From assembly GCA_025363495.1 (NCBI GenBank), contig JANYDR010000298.1:1-5922 (forward strand): DNA of 5,922 nucleotides. The letters run 5' to 3'. The notes under the pieces were generated by a model, which was not told the DNA's origin, searched no databases, and worked only from the letters and a program-made list of their open reading frames with translations. Numbering within the stretch: the first letter of the stretch is position 1; the number at the start of each line of letters is the position of its first letter. Positions 5,862-5,922 of this stretch are shown here, in pieces. A program made the translations under genes and the position numbers. The stretch is from Cyclobacteriaceae bacterium (GTDB taxonomy: Bacteria > Bacteroidota > Bacteroidia > Cytophagales > Cyclobacteriaceae).

Positions 5862-5922
5862 AGTTGATTTAAAAATATCTTACAGTGAAAATAATCATTC
5901 GTTATTTCTTCACCACCATGTT
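5862..5922 (-). other. Upstream region of the oxidoreductase, possible tail of another gene
   Basis: The 61 bp before the oxidoreductase start are AT-rich with no exact TAnnTTTG element. Read on the minus strand from the right edge, AAC ATG GTG GTG AAG AAA TAA (5922-5902) could be the last codons of an upstream gene ending 40 bp before the oxidoreductase. Six codons are too few to confirm this. Confidence 0.2.

Noticed and set aside
5902..5922. Possible C-terminal tail NMVVKK of an upstream exported protein
   Set aside because: Short Val/Lys-rich endings can resemble type IX secretion sorting tails, but six residues at a window edge cannot support a gene call or a sorting signal.
1..5922. 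Mobile element, CRISPR array, tRNA, rRNA or defence system
   Set aside because: No transposase or recombinase motifs, no terminal inverted repeats, no regular repeat-spacer pattern and no RNA gene signature were seen. The repeats present are short and intergenic.

Overview
The window looks like a chromosomal segment of a Bacteroidota bacterium; a member of Cytophagales is a guess. Evidence for this is the moderate GC content, the lack of strong Shine-Dalgarno sequences, a TAnnTTTG-type promoter element, AATCC-rich intergenic repeats, and a linked pair of exported sugar enzymes (a Gfo/Idh/MocA oxidoreductase and a xylose-isomerase-like TIM barrel), which is common in that phylum. The assignment rests on sequence character only; no database was searched.

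Layout. Positions 1-805 (minus) hold the N-terminal 268 residues of an exported tetratricopeptide-repeat protein whose C-terminus runs off the left edge. Positions 835-1746 (minus) hold a hydroxypyruvate-isomerase-like TIM barrel with a Tat-type signal. After a 162-bp divergent intergenic region, 1909-3108 (plus) encodes an RsmB/NOP-family RNA m5C methyltransferase that appears to start at TTG. Positions 3109-3234 are a repeat-bearing spacer. A small MmcQ/YjbR-family protein lies at 3235-3579 (plus). It converges on a minus-strand pair: a Sec-exported sugar phosphate isomerase/epimerase-like protein (3619-4476) preceded by a Tat-like-exported Gfo/Idh/MocA oxidoreductase (4521-5861). The last 61 bp are upstream sequence and perhaps the last codons of another gene.

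How the genes may work together. The 5861-to-3619 pair is very likely co-transcribed, with a gap of 5 to 44 bp depending on the second start. It probably acts on a sugar or cyclitol: the oxidoreductase would make or use a keto-sugar, and the TIM barrel would isomerise, epimerise or eliminate it. Both carry export signals, as does the separate hydroxypyruvate-isomerase-like protein, so the chemistry is predicted to be periplasmic. The methyltransferase and the MmcQ/YjbR gene look like unrelated housekeeping genes.

I found no RNA genes, CRISPR array, transposase, phage gene or defence cassette, and no convincing undescribed system. The points most worth a second look are the exported sugar-redox module, the related AATCC-type repeats on both sides of the MmcQ/YjbR gene, and the TTG start.
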